This document shows positions 8,948-16,233 of a stretch of DNA of 64,000 nt, piece by piece. The position numbers and the translations under genes were made by a program. The stretch is from Metaclostridioides mangenotii (GTDB taxonomy: Bacteria; Bacillota; Clostridia; Peptostreptococcales; Peptostreptococcaceae), in NCBI RefSeq assembly GCF_017873185.1, contig NZ_JAGGJX010000001.1:868001-932000 (forward strand), read 5' to 3'. Every line of letters begins with the position of its first letter. Position 1 is the stretch's first letter. Below the pieces are notes generated by a model, which was not told the DNA's origin, ran no database searches, and was given only the letters and a program-made list of their open reading frames with translations.

Positions 8948-10162
8948 TTATTTTATATAAAACTCATTGTGAATTGCATGAACTGCTTTTTTCATATCTT
9001 CTCTGTTTACTAAGCATGAAATAGTCATATGAGAATCAGATGTCTGAAGTAGGGAAATTCCATCTTTAGATAAACCTCTCACTATTTTAGACATTATTCC
9101 AGGAACTGCAACTATCTTAGAACCTATAAGCGTTACCTTAGCACAATCTCTTATTATCTCATAATCAAGGTTAAAACTATCAAGCACAACCTTTAATTCC
9201 TCGATATTAACTTCATCAACTACAAAAGTCTTTTCCTTTATAAAGAAGTTTATCATATCTATGCTTATATTTTTATTTACTATCTCATCTAGAATCTCTG
9301 TAAACTTGTCTTCCTCAGTTTTAATTCTAACCTGTGCAATATTATCTTTATGAGCTACTGCTACTTTAAGTTCATTTTCTTCTTCGTATTCATCATCATT
9401 TAAAGTGTAGCTATTCATATATCCAATCTTAGTTCCTTTGTAAGTTGGATTCATGGCATTTTTAATGGCTAGTGTTATATTTCCGCTCTTAGCAAGTTGA
9501 ACTGCTCTTGGATGTATAACTTTCGCTCCTTTATCTGCCATTTGAAATACTTCTTCATAATCTATAAAGTCTAATATCTTAGCTTCAGGCTCTATCCTCG
9601 GATCTGCAGTCATTATTCCATCTACATCTGTGTAGATTTCCACAGTATCACATTCAAGTGCTTTTCCTATAGCAACAGCCGAAGTGTCACTTCCACCTCT
9701 TCCAAGTGTTGTAATCTCACCTTCATCTGTAACTCCTTGGAACCCTGCAATAACTACAACCTTATCTTGCTTAAGAGCTTGTTTTATTCTACTAGGATTG
9801 ATGTATTTTATTCTAGCATCCGAATAAGTATCTGTAGTTAAAATCCCAGCCTGCTGACCTGTTAAAAATTCAGCTTCTATTCCATTTGCAATAAGCATAT
9901 TTACAAGAATTGTTCCAGATATCATCTCTCCACAAGACATTATAATATCCATCTCTCTCTTTGATGGATTTGAATTTATATCACCGCAGAGATTTATTAG
10001 TGTATCAGTTGCGTATGGAGCACCTTTTCTCCCCATAGCTGATACAACCAGTACCAAATCCAAACCTTTGTCTTTTTGAGTTTTTACTATTTGGCAAATT
10101 TTTGCCATTTTATCATATGATTCAACTGATGTACCACCAAATTTCTGCACCAAAATCTCCAT
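8948..10162 (-). CDS. lysC: Aspartate kinase
   Basis: Phosphorylates aspartate, the first step to lysine, methionine, threonine and diaminopimelate. The N-terminal amino acid kinase domain begins LVQKFGGTSV; the conserved GRGGSDTSAVAIG loop is at about 155-167. Two ACT domains occupy about 265-404, giving the usual single-subunit length of 404. AGGAGG lies 7 bases before ATG. It is last of the M16 peptidase-ylmC-aspartokinase run (spacings 29 and 9 bases), so it is co-transcribed; no lysine riboswitch precedes it. Which end product inhibits it cannot be told from sequence. In Bacillus dapG lies in the same ymxH-region cluster, which supports orthology to dapG. Confidence 0.93.
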   Translation of the reverse strand: MEILVQKFGGTSVESYDKMAKICQIVKTQKDKGLDLVLVVSAMGRKGAPYATDTLINLCGDINSNPSKREMDIIMSCGEMISGTILVNMLIANGIEAEFLTGQQAGILTTDTYSDARIKYINPSRIKQALKQDKVVVIAGFQGVTDEGEITTLGRGGSDTSAVAIGKALECDTVEIYTDVDGIMTADPRIEPEAKILDFIDYEEVFQMADKGAKVIHPRAVQLAKSGNITLAIKNAMNPTYKGTKIGYMNSYTLNDDEYEEENELKVAVAHKDNIAQVRIKTEEDKFTEILDEIVNKNISIDMINFFIKEKTFVVDEVNIEELKVVLDSFNLDYEIIRDCAKVTLIGSKIVAVPGIMSKIVRGLSKDGISLLQTSDSHMTISCLVNREDMKKAVHAIHNEFYIK

Positions 10163-10171
10163 AATGTCCTC

Positions 10172-10417
10172 CTATATATGACCATCGTATTCTATAATTA
10201 TCATGTCGTTTCCGATTTTTTTAACATTTCTCCACGGCACTTCAAGAAATAAATCATTTCTTCTTCTACTAAAAAATCCTCTTTCTTGAGGTATTAAAAG
10301 AGCTAAAATACTCCCAGTTGTCTCGTCTAAAATCAGATCGCACTCTCCTATTATACCTAATCTCTCGCCAGTTACCAAGTTAACTATTTCTTTACCCGCT
10401 ATTTCAGATAAATTCAT
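10172..10417 (-). CDS. YlmC/YmxH family PRC-barrel protein
   Basis: An 81-residue single PRC-barrel domain (whole length), with GKEIVNLVTGERLG at the start and the family-typical DLFLEVPWRNVKKIGNDMIII at the end. Members of YlmC/YmxH are conserved in endospore formers and their molecular function is not established. GGAGGGG lies 8 bases before ATG. It sits between the M16 peptidase and aspartokinase, exactly as ymxH lies after mlpA in Bacillus. Confidence 0.88.
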   Translation of the reverse strand: MNLSEIAGKEIVNLVTGERLGIIGECDLILDETTGSILALLIPQERGFFSRRRNDLFLEVPWRNVKKIGNDMIIIEYDGHI

Positions 10418-10446
10418 AAATACCCCTCCACAGATTTACTTTAAAT

Positions 10447-11694
10447 TTAATCTAAGCAGTCTATCTCTTCTACATCTCTTCCAACCAAACAAATTCCTTT
10501 ATTGGTTACATCAAAAACTTTATCTATAACGTTTTTAACTGTAGTTAAGTCGACCTTATTTATACAATCTAGTATTTCATCTGTAGTTTTTACTCTTTTA
10601 TTTAGAAGCATTGATCTCCCAATCATCATCATTCTGCTGCTTGTACTCTCTAAGTCCAAAATATAGCTTCCTTTTAATTGCTCTTTACTAAACTCAAGTT
10701 CCTCTTCAGTTATATAATTTTTCTTTAAATCTTCTATTTCCTCTAAAATCAATTTGTATACTTCTTTTACATTTTCGTTGCTCATACTCGAAAAAATACC
10801 TAACTCTCCACACTTTCTGTAAAGAGTCTGACTTGAATATATAGAATAAACTAAACCTTGTTCTTCTCTTATCTTTTGAAATAATCTAGAGCTGATACTC
10901 GCACCAAATATGTTGTTTATAACTGATATCGCATAACTCTCTTTGTCGTCTTCCATTGGAATTCCCTTCAAACACAATGAAAGATTTACTTGCTCAGTGT
11001 CTTTATTCTTTGTAACAAAACATGGCTTAAATTCAGCCTCTGTAAATTCTATACATACTTCTTTTTTCTTCCAATCTTTAAACTTATCACTTATATCTAA
11101 AACTATTTTATCAAAATCAAAATTGCCGGATATAGAAATAACAGTATTATTTGGTACATAGTATTCGTTGAAAAAATCGAATATTGAATCTCTAGTCATA
11201 GCTTCAAGTGATTCCTCAGTGCCTATTATATTCATGCCTAAACTATGACCTTTATATATATTCTCAACCAATAGGTCGTATGACAAATCATCAGGTGAAT
11301 CCTCATACATTTTAAGCTCTTCAATTATTATAGATCTCTCTTTTTTTATCTCTTCTTCATCAAAATCAGAGTTTAATACCATATCGCTTAAAATATCTAG
11401 ACCTACATCTATATGCTCATCTAATAGCTTTACATAAAAACATGTACATTCTTTACTCGTGAATGCGTTTATTTGCCCACCTATATTGTCAATTTCACTA
11501 ACTAGCTCTTTAGCTGTTCTATTTTTGGTTCCCTTAAACAGTAGATGCTCTATAAAATGTGATGTCCCACTAGTTGAAGTATTTTCCATGCGAGACCCAA
11601 CATTAACCCATACCCCCATACTAACCGATCTCAAATACGGTATCTCTTCTCCTATTATGGTCAACCCATTTTCTAATGTCTTTACTTTATACAT
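10447..11694 (-). CDS. M16 family zinc metallopeptidase (MlpA/YmxG type)
   Basis: Processing-peptidase-like zinc protease. The inverted zinc motif HxxEH is intact: H46, E49 and H50 in SHFIEHLLFKGT, with the further metal Glu in a downstream helix (EEELKMYEDSP region). Two M16 halves fill 415 residues, the normal size for this cytosolic bacterial subgroup. GGAGG lies 7 bases before ATG. It heads the unit with ylmC and aspartokinase. In Bacillus the orthologue MlpA affects exoprotease levels, but the substrate is unknown. Confidence 0.92.
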   Translation of the reverse strand: MYKVKTLENGLTIIGEEIPYLRSVSMGVWVNVGSRMENTSTSGTSHFIEHLLFKGTKNRTAKELVSEIDNIGGQINAFTSKECTCFYVKLLDEHIDVGLDILSDMVLNSDFDEEEIKKERSIIIEELKMYEDSPDDLSYDLLVENIYKGHSLGMNIIGTEESLEAMTRDSIFDFFNEYYVPNNTVISISGNFDFDKIVLDISDKFKDWKKKEVCIEFTEAEFKPCFVTKNKDTEQVNLSLCLKGIPMEDDKESYAISVINNIFGASISSRLFQKIREEQGLVYSIYSSQTLYRKCGELGIFSSMSNENVKEVYKLILEEIEDLKKNYITEEELEFSKEQLKGSYILDLESTSSRMMMIGRSMLLNKRVKTTDEILDCINKVDLTTVKNVIDKVFDVTNKGICLVGRDVEEIDCLD

Positions 11695-11786
11695 TATATT
11701 CCTCCAAAAATTTATTTTCTAGCTGAAAAATACATAAAGTTTTATAATTAATGACTTCACTGTAAATTTGCTAAGTTTTTCATCGA

Positions 11787-12533
11787 TTACACCTCAGTTT
11801 TAAAAACATCACCAAGTCTTCCAGGCTTAAGTCCTTTGTCTTTAACTATTTTAATTATATCATCAATGCACTGAGTAGTCGCTTTAGTTGGATGCATTAA
11901 TATTATACTTCCATCTTTTAGATCCTTACCTTTTATTCTATCTACTATTATATCTGGTTGTTCCCTATACTTCCAGTCAATTGTGTCAGCATCCCACTTA
12001 AAAGGAATATAATTCAGTTTCTTTGCAGCTTTTACTGTCTCATCCCCAAATGAACCTGCAGGAGCTTGGAAAAATTTAGTCTCTTCACCTATTATACCCT
12101 CGATTATCTTTTTAGAAGTGCTTATCTGTTTCAAGTTATCCTCATAAGATAATGTTGAATAGTTCAAGTGTTCATATCCGTGATTTCCTATCTCATGACC
12201 AGCCTTCTTGATCTTCAGAAGCTCTTCTTTATTTTTTTCCGCCCACTTACCTGTAACATTAAAAGTAATCTTTACATCTTCTTTTTTAAGAACTTCTAGT
12301 ATACCTTCTATGTACTCTGTCTCCCAACCTAAATCTATATTGCATGTAAGTGCAACATAACCGCTATCTTTCTTGTTCCCCCTTTCATATGGTGCGTTTA
12401 AATCTAAAAATCTAAAAACGGTTTTACTGTCTTTATTTAACAAAAATACACCGCCTGCAATGGCCAAAACTAAAGCTAAGATAATTGTAATAATTTTTTT
12501 CAGCTTTTTTTTAGTGAGAACCACCATCATCAT
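11787..12533 (-). CDS. Membrane-anchored polysaccharide deacetylase (PdaB/YlxY-like)
   Basis: NodB-fold deacetylase acting outside the membrane on peptidoglycan or a related glycan. One N-terminal signal anchor (about 12-32) precedes the catalytic domain (about 55-248). Motif 1 is altered: CNIDLGW replaces the usual TFDDG, so the general-base and metal Asp arrangement is only partly kept. Motif 2 HEIGNHGYEHL is intact with the two metal histidines, and QAPAGSFG (motif 3) and ILMHPT (motif 5) are present. YlxY/PdaB-type proteins often show this degenerate motif 1 and are linked to sporulation. Start is the first of three ATGs after GGGGGAG. Confidence 0.88.
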   Translation of the reverse strand: MMMVVLTKKKLKKIITIILALVLAIAGGVFLLNKDSKTVFRFLDLNAPYERGNKKDSGYVALTCNIDLGWETEYIEGILEVLKKEDVKITFNVTGKWAEKNKEELLKIKKAGHEIGNHGYEHLNYSTLSYEDNLKQISTSKKIIEGIIGEETKFFQAPAGSFGDETVKAAKKLNYIPFKWDADTIDWKYREQPDIIVDRIKGKDLKDGSIILMHPTKATTQCIDDIIKIVKDKGLKPGRLGDVFKTEV

Positions 12534-12845
12534 AAATACTCCCCCAATCTATGGACAAATTTATTTCCTATTTAATACTATTAATAGACAAGTGTTTTTA
12601 TGATATTATTTAGTGTATTTACTTTGTGTATATAAAGTTAAATCAAACTCTCTGACCAGGATGTAACTTCCTTTATTTTTATGAGCAGCGTAAAATAAAA
12701 CCAGTTATAAAGTAGTACAATATAAATAAAAACTCCGAAATCATATCAAGTTAATTATGAAAATTTATTCTAATCATTGATTTGAATTTTGAGTTTTTTA
12801 TTAAATAATTTTTTATATTTTTGATTTGGCTTTAATTCAAGCTAA
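12534..12845. other. Intergenic region without recognised feature
   Basis: A 312-base AT-rich gap between the end of the oxyanion-transport operon and the deacetylase gene, both on the minus strand. I find no ORF with a ribosome site and no convincing stem with U-tract. Any promoter for the deacetylase must lie here but no clear sigma-A pair is visible, which would be compatible with a sporulation sigma factor. Confidence 0.4.
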
Positions 12846-13577
12846 TTACTTACTACAAAAACACAATCTCTCTAATCCTAGTATATCAGCTGCACCAGCT
12901 ATTGTAGTTCCATAGTAATATACTGGTTTATCTAAATACATAAAATCTAAAATAGAATTATTACATAGCGTACTTCCTGTACAAATTATAACATCTGCCC
13001 ACTCTACTACATCTTCGTAATCTTTTATTCCATCTTCTATCTTGACATTGTACTGTACCGTTCCTACAAAGTCTGGATTTAAATCTAAAACTCTAGTATC
13101 GTAAAAATCCTTAATATTGTCTATAATTGCAGGTTGATATCCTACTATAGCTACCTTTGGAGTATTGAATTTACTTTTGATAAATCCCGGGAAATTCTTT
13201 GCACATTCCTCAGGCTCGTTGTTTTTACAATGAATAGTCCTGTCTGTTTGATTTAAATATCTCAATACTGCGTTTAACGATGCTATAAATAAACTCCTAT
13301 TGTACGGATTGCCATTTAAATCAAGTGCTAGGATTTCTTTTAATGTCCCCTCAAACATAGATGGCGTTGATGTAAATGCCTGACCTTTTGCACCTTTAAA
13401 GTCTGCTTCAAGCATTATCTCTTTTCCTATTAATATTGGAAAATCTTTTCGAGTTGTATCTCCTATTGCCTCATCTGGTGTTAATGATTTCGATACTATA
13501 CTAACCATATCTAAATCTAAGTCATTGTATTGCGCTTCTTTAATAAGATAATCTCTCAATGTATCAAATATATTCAT
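12846..13577 (-). CDS. DUF364/DUF4213 domain protein of the oxyanion ABC operon
   Basis: A 243-residue protein with the N-terminal DUF4213 fold (about 1-90) and a C-terminal Rossmann-like DUF364 domain (about 120-240), including KVAIVGYQPAI and the conserved ICTGSTLCNNSI nucleotide-like loop. The family has been proposed to chelate heavy metals; no reaction is established. The gene overlaps the upstream ATPase gene by 14 bases, so it is a co-translated part of the transporter operon. GGGGGAG precedes the ATG. By context it may handle or sense the imported oxyanion, which is inference. Confidence 0.82.
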   Translation of the reverse strand: MNIFDTLRDYLIKEAQYNDLDLDMVSIVSKSLTPDEAIGDTTRKDFPILIGKEIMLEADFKGAKGQAFTSTPSMFEGTLKEILALDLNGNPYNRSLFIASLNAVLRYLNQTDRTIHCKNNEPEECAKNFPGFIKSKFNTPKVAIVGYQPAIIDNIKDFYDTRVLDLNPDFVGTVQYNVKIEDGIKDYEDVVEWADVIICTGSTLCNNSILDFMYLDKPVYYYGTTIAGAADILGLERLCFCSK

Positions 13578-14259
13578 AAAAAAAGGACTCCCCCTTCTGC
13601 TTTATTTCATCATCTATTTTAAAAATATGCTCTATTTTACCGTTGTTCATTATACCTATATTGTGAGCAAAGAACATTGCCTCTGATATATCGTGTGTGA
13701 CATGAATAACTGTAGGCTTATACTCTGTATACACATCTTTAAGAATGCTGCTTACACGTTTTTTAGTAATATAGTCTAGTGAGCTCATGGGTTCATCTAA
13801 TAAAAGTATAGATGGCTCCGCAACTAAAGCTCTTGCAAAAGCTACACGTTGTTTTTCCCCACCACTCAAATTCTTTGGATATCTCTTCTTTAGACCTTTA
13901 ATTTGTAGCAAGTCGACTAATTTATCTACTTTTTCATTCTGTATATCAAGGTTGACTTTCATTAATTGTAGAGGAAATTTTATATTTTCTTCTACATTCA
14001 TATTTGGAAATAGCTCAAAATTCTGATATACAAAACCTATATTTCTTTTCTCTGGCGGTAAATCAGAAATAACTAAATCATCGCATAAGATCTTTCCTTT
14101 TGCATCTTTATACCTTCCAGCTAAAGTTTCTAGAAATAGTGTTTTTCCCGATCCACTAGATCCCAACAATACAAAGTATTTACAACCATCAATACTCAAA
14201 CTATTATCTCTAAGACTAAAGGAAGGGAGTTCGAGTGATAGATTTTCTATTTTTAACAT
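13564..14259 (-). CDS. Molybdate/tungstate-type ABC transporter ATP-binding protein
   Basis: Energises the importer. Walker A GSSGSGKT lies at about 33-40, the Q-loop in VYQNFELFP, the signature LSGGEKQR at about 133, Walker B ILLLDEPMSSLD, and the H-loop VIHVTHD. At 231 residues it lacks the C-terminal TOBE/MOP regulatory domain found in ModC, which fits TupC/WtpC-like or short forms. Its start overlaps the permease stop as TAATG. The specificity for molybdate, tungstate or sulfate cannot be fixed from this subunit. Confidence 0.88.
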   Translation of the reverse strand: MLKIENLSLELPSFSLRDNSLSIDGCKYFVLLGSSGSGKTLFLETLAGRYKDAKGKILCDDLVISDLPPEKRNIGFVYQNFELFPNMNVEENIKFPLQLMKVNLDIQNEKVDKLVDLLQIKGLKKRYPKNLSGGEKQRVAFARALVAEPSILLLDEPMSSLDYITKKRVSSILKDVYTEYKPTVIHVTHDISEAMFFAHNIGIMNNGKIEHIFKIDDEIKQKGESFFYEYI

Positions 14260-15050
14260 TATTTTTCCCCGACCTCCCTATTAAATAATACTTCAAAAAT
14301 TGTCATACATGTAATGGATATTATTATTAAAATCACAGCTATTCCAACTGCTATATCCACATCTCCAGTTGACATATTTAAATATATCGATGTTGGAATG
14401 ATTTCAGTTTTCATTCGTGTCGAACCTGCAATCATAGCAACTGCACCAAATTCACCTAATGCTCTCGACCAAGTCATTACAGTAGCTGATATTATTCCCC
14501 TTTTTAAATTTGGAAGGGTTATATGCCTAAATGCCTGCCAACTATTACATCCAAGAGTTCTTGCGACAAATACCATCTTCTCATTGCTCTCACTCAAAGC
14601 AGTATTTAAAATCTTTATTGTAAGCGGTAAGTTAACAAATACTTGAGCGAGAACAATCCCTTGTTTTGTAAATACAAAATCAAGATTAATTATTTGCTGA
14701 AGATCATTTCCTATTCCTAATCTTCCAAATAAAAGAAGGAGTGCTATCCCCGAAACTAAATGAGGTAAAGACATCGGTAAATTTATAACCTGAACTACTA
14801 ATTTTTTAAAGGGAATTTTTTTAGTATGTAAAAAATATGAAGTCGGTAATGCCAATATTAAACATATAACTGTTGAAATAAATGATGTTTTCATGCTTAA
14901 TGCTATAGCAAATTGCACTTCTTCAGATCCTAGGCATACAGGTACATAGCTAATGCCTCTTATTATAAGCATTCCAAGTGGAGATACAATAAATAATAAA
15001 ACTAATACAAAAAATACTGTCAATAATACATCAAAAATTTTATTTTTCAA
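14259..15050 (-). CDS. Molybdate/tungstate-type ABC transporter permease
   Basis: Integral membrane subunit of 263 residues with about six helices. The binding-protein-dependent transport motif that docks with the ATPase is seen as ARTLGCNSWQAFRHITLPNLKRG (EAA-like loop, about 158-180). Also typical is the later RALGEFGAVAMIAG, characteristic of ModB/CysTW-type permeases. The gene lies 11 bases after the binding-protein gene and overlaps the ATPase gene by one base, so the subunits are expressed together. Confidence 0.9.
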   Translation of the reverse strand: MKNKIFDVLLTVFFVLVLLFIVSPLGMLIIRGISYVPVCLGSEEVQFAIALSMKTSFISTVICLILALPTSYFLHTKKIPFKKLVVQVINLPMSLPHLVSGIALLLLFGRLGIGNDLQQIINLDFVFTKQGIVLAQVFVNLPLTIKILNTALSESNEKMVFVARTLGCNSWQAFRHITLPNLKRGIISATVMTWSRALGEFGAVAMIAGSTRMKTEIIPTSIYLNMSTGDVDIAVGIAVILIIISITCMTIFEVLFNREVGEK

Positions 15051-15061
15051 ACTTTACACCA

Positions 15062-15889
15062 CTACTTAACTGGTTCAAAACCGTATTTTTTAAATATTTC
15101 TTTTCCTTCATTTGACGCAATAAAATCTATAAATTTTTGTGCCATATCTTTTTTCTCACTGTATTCAACTGTTCCACCGGATATAATTTGATCTATATTC
15201 TTGTCTGGATCTATCTCAACTACTTCAACATCATCATTTCCAAATACTGAATCTTTAGTAGCTATAGTAGCATCAGCATCGCCAGCTGTAAGCTGCATAA
15301 CCATTTCATTTACAGTTGCTGCTGTAGAAACTACATTGTCGTTTACTGATTTTAAATCATTCTTCTCAAGTATTTTTTGAGTAGTTTTTCCTATAGCATT
15401 CGCTTCTTTATCTCCAAGTACAAGCTTAACTCCGTCTTTAGAAAGGTCATCTAAATTTTCTATTTTAGCAGGGTTTCCTTTTGGTACAACTATTGCTGGT
15501 GTATGATGAGCTACTACTTTATGATCGCCAACTAGTTCTTTTTCCTCTGCTTTTATGTAAAGAGGCTCAGACCCGACTACAAATGCGTCTCCTTTTTGGC
15601 TTGTCTCAAGTTGAGCTATAAGTTGAGCTGATCCAGCATAGCTGCACTCGATTTTCACATTATTTTCATCACCAAATTTTTGTGCTATTTCATCCATTGG
15701 CTTTTTAAGCCCTGCACCTGAGTAAACAAAAAGTGTCTCTTGTTTTTCCTTATCTTTTGCACTTGCTTCTTTATTAGTAGAAGTTTCTGTCTTAGCCTTA
15801 TCGTTTGGATCTTCACCTTTTGAATTACATGCAGTAGCTCCTATTGATATAAATAGTGCTAAAGCAATTACTGCGATCTTTTTTATCAT
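15062..15889 (-). CDS. Oxyanion-binding lipoprotein (ModA-like)
   Basis: Captures the oxyanion outside the cell and delivers it to the permease. A lipoprotein signal peptide ends in GATAC (lipid cysteine 21), followed by a Lys/Glu/Ser/Thr-rich linker to about residue 50. The body is a type II periplasmic-binding fold starting LFVYSGAGLKKPMDE, where the Ser-Gly-Ala-Gly loop corresponds to the ModA/WtpA anion site, and SYAGSAQL gives the second anion loop. It is the first gene of the operon with an AAAGGAG ribosome site, and its promoter is flanked upstream by three 10-bp repeats. Molybdate versus tungstate is unresolved. Confidence 0.88.
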   Translation of the reverse strand: MIKKIAVIALALFISIGATACNSKGEDPNDKAKTETSTNKEASAKDKEKQETLFVYSGAGLKKPMDEIAQKFGDENNVKIECSYAGSAQLIAQLETSQKGDAFVVGSEPLYIKAEEKELVGDHKVVAHHTPAIVVPKGNPAKIENLDDLSKDGVKLVLGDKEANAIGKTTQKILEKNDLKSVNDNVVSTAATVNEMVMQLTAGDADATIATKDSVFGNDDVEVVEIDPDKNIDQIISGGTVEYSEKKDMAQKFIDFIASNEGKEIFKKYGFEPVK

Positions 15890-15958
15890 AATCTTTCTCC
15901 TTTATTTTTTAATTTAAATTTTCTATAGTACTCTTACTTTAAATTTAAATTCTTTTTT

Positions 15959-15987
15959 AGTATATCATAATGTGAAAACGATGTCTA
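15959..15987 (-). promoter_or_regulatory. Promoter of the oxyanion ABC operon
   Basis: Minus strand TAGACA (15982-15987), 17-base spacer, TATACT (15959-15964): five of six matches in each box. The 10-bp repeats begin three bases upstream of the -35 box. Confidence 0.7.
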
Positions 15988-15990
15988 AGT

Positions 15991-16020
15991 TTTTGTATTG
16001 TTTTGTTATGTTTTGTAATG
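15991..16020. repeat. Three tandem 10-bp repeats, candidate operator
   Basis: Plus strand units TTTTGTATTG, TTTTGTTATG and TTTTGTAATG lie head to tail at 15991, 16001 and 16011; a fourth, weaker unit starts at 16021 (TTTTATCTCA). The 10-bp period matches one DNA helical turn, so every unit faces the same side. Placement just upstream of -35 suits a cooperative regulator of oxyanion uptake; the protein is not identified. Confidence 0.6.
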
Positions 16021-16133
16021 TTTTATCTCATTTGTATGCTTATTGTAGATAATTAAACAAATCATTTCACTGATAGACATATCATTTTTATTGTCTATTT
16101 TTCAGATGGTTATTTTTTAATTTTTATAAATGG

Positions 16134-16196
16134 AAATAAAAAACCTACATAGCAGATAATCTTTAGTTAAAGCTACAATTATCTTATATATAGGTT
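16134..16196 (-). terminator. Terminator of the FtsX-type ABC operon
   Basis: Minus-strand RNA folds with AACCTA/TAGGTT (16191-16196 with 16142-16147) as outer stem and AGATAAT/ATTATCT (16178-16184 with 16154-16160) as inner stem, followed by UUUUUU (16136-16143 region). It lies 38 bases past the permease stop. Confidence 0.65.
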
Positions 16197-16233
16197 CTCC
16201 ATATTGTATTATTAATTTTTTAGTTAAAAGTTT

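Noticed and set aside
8927-10171. Lysine riboswitch for aspartokinase
   Set aside because: The gene is internal to an operon with only nine bases upstream of its start; no leader exists.
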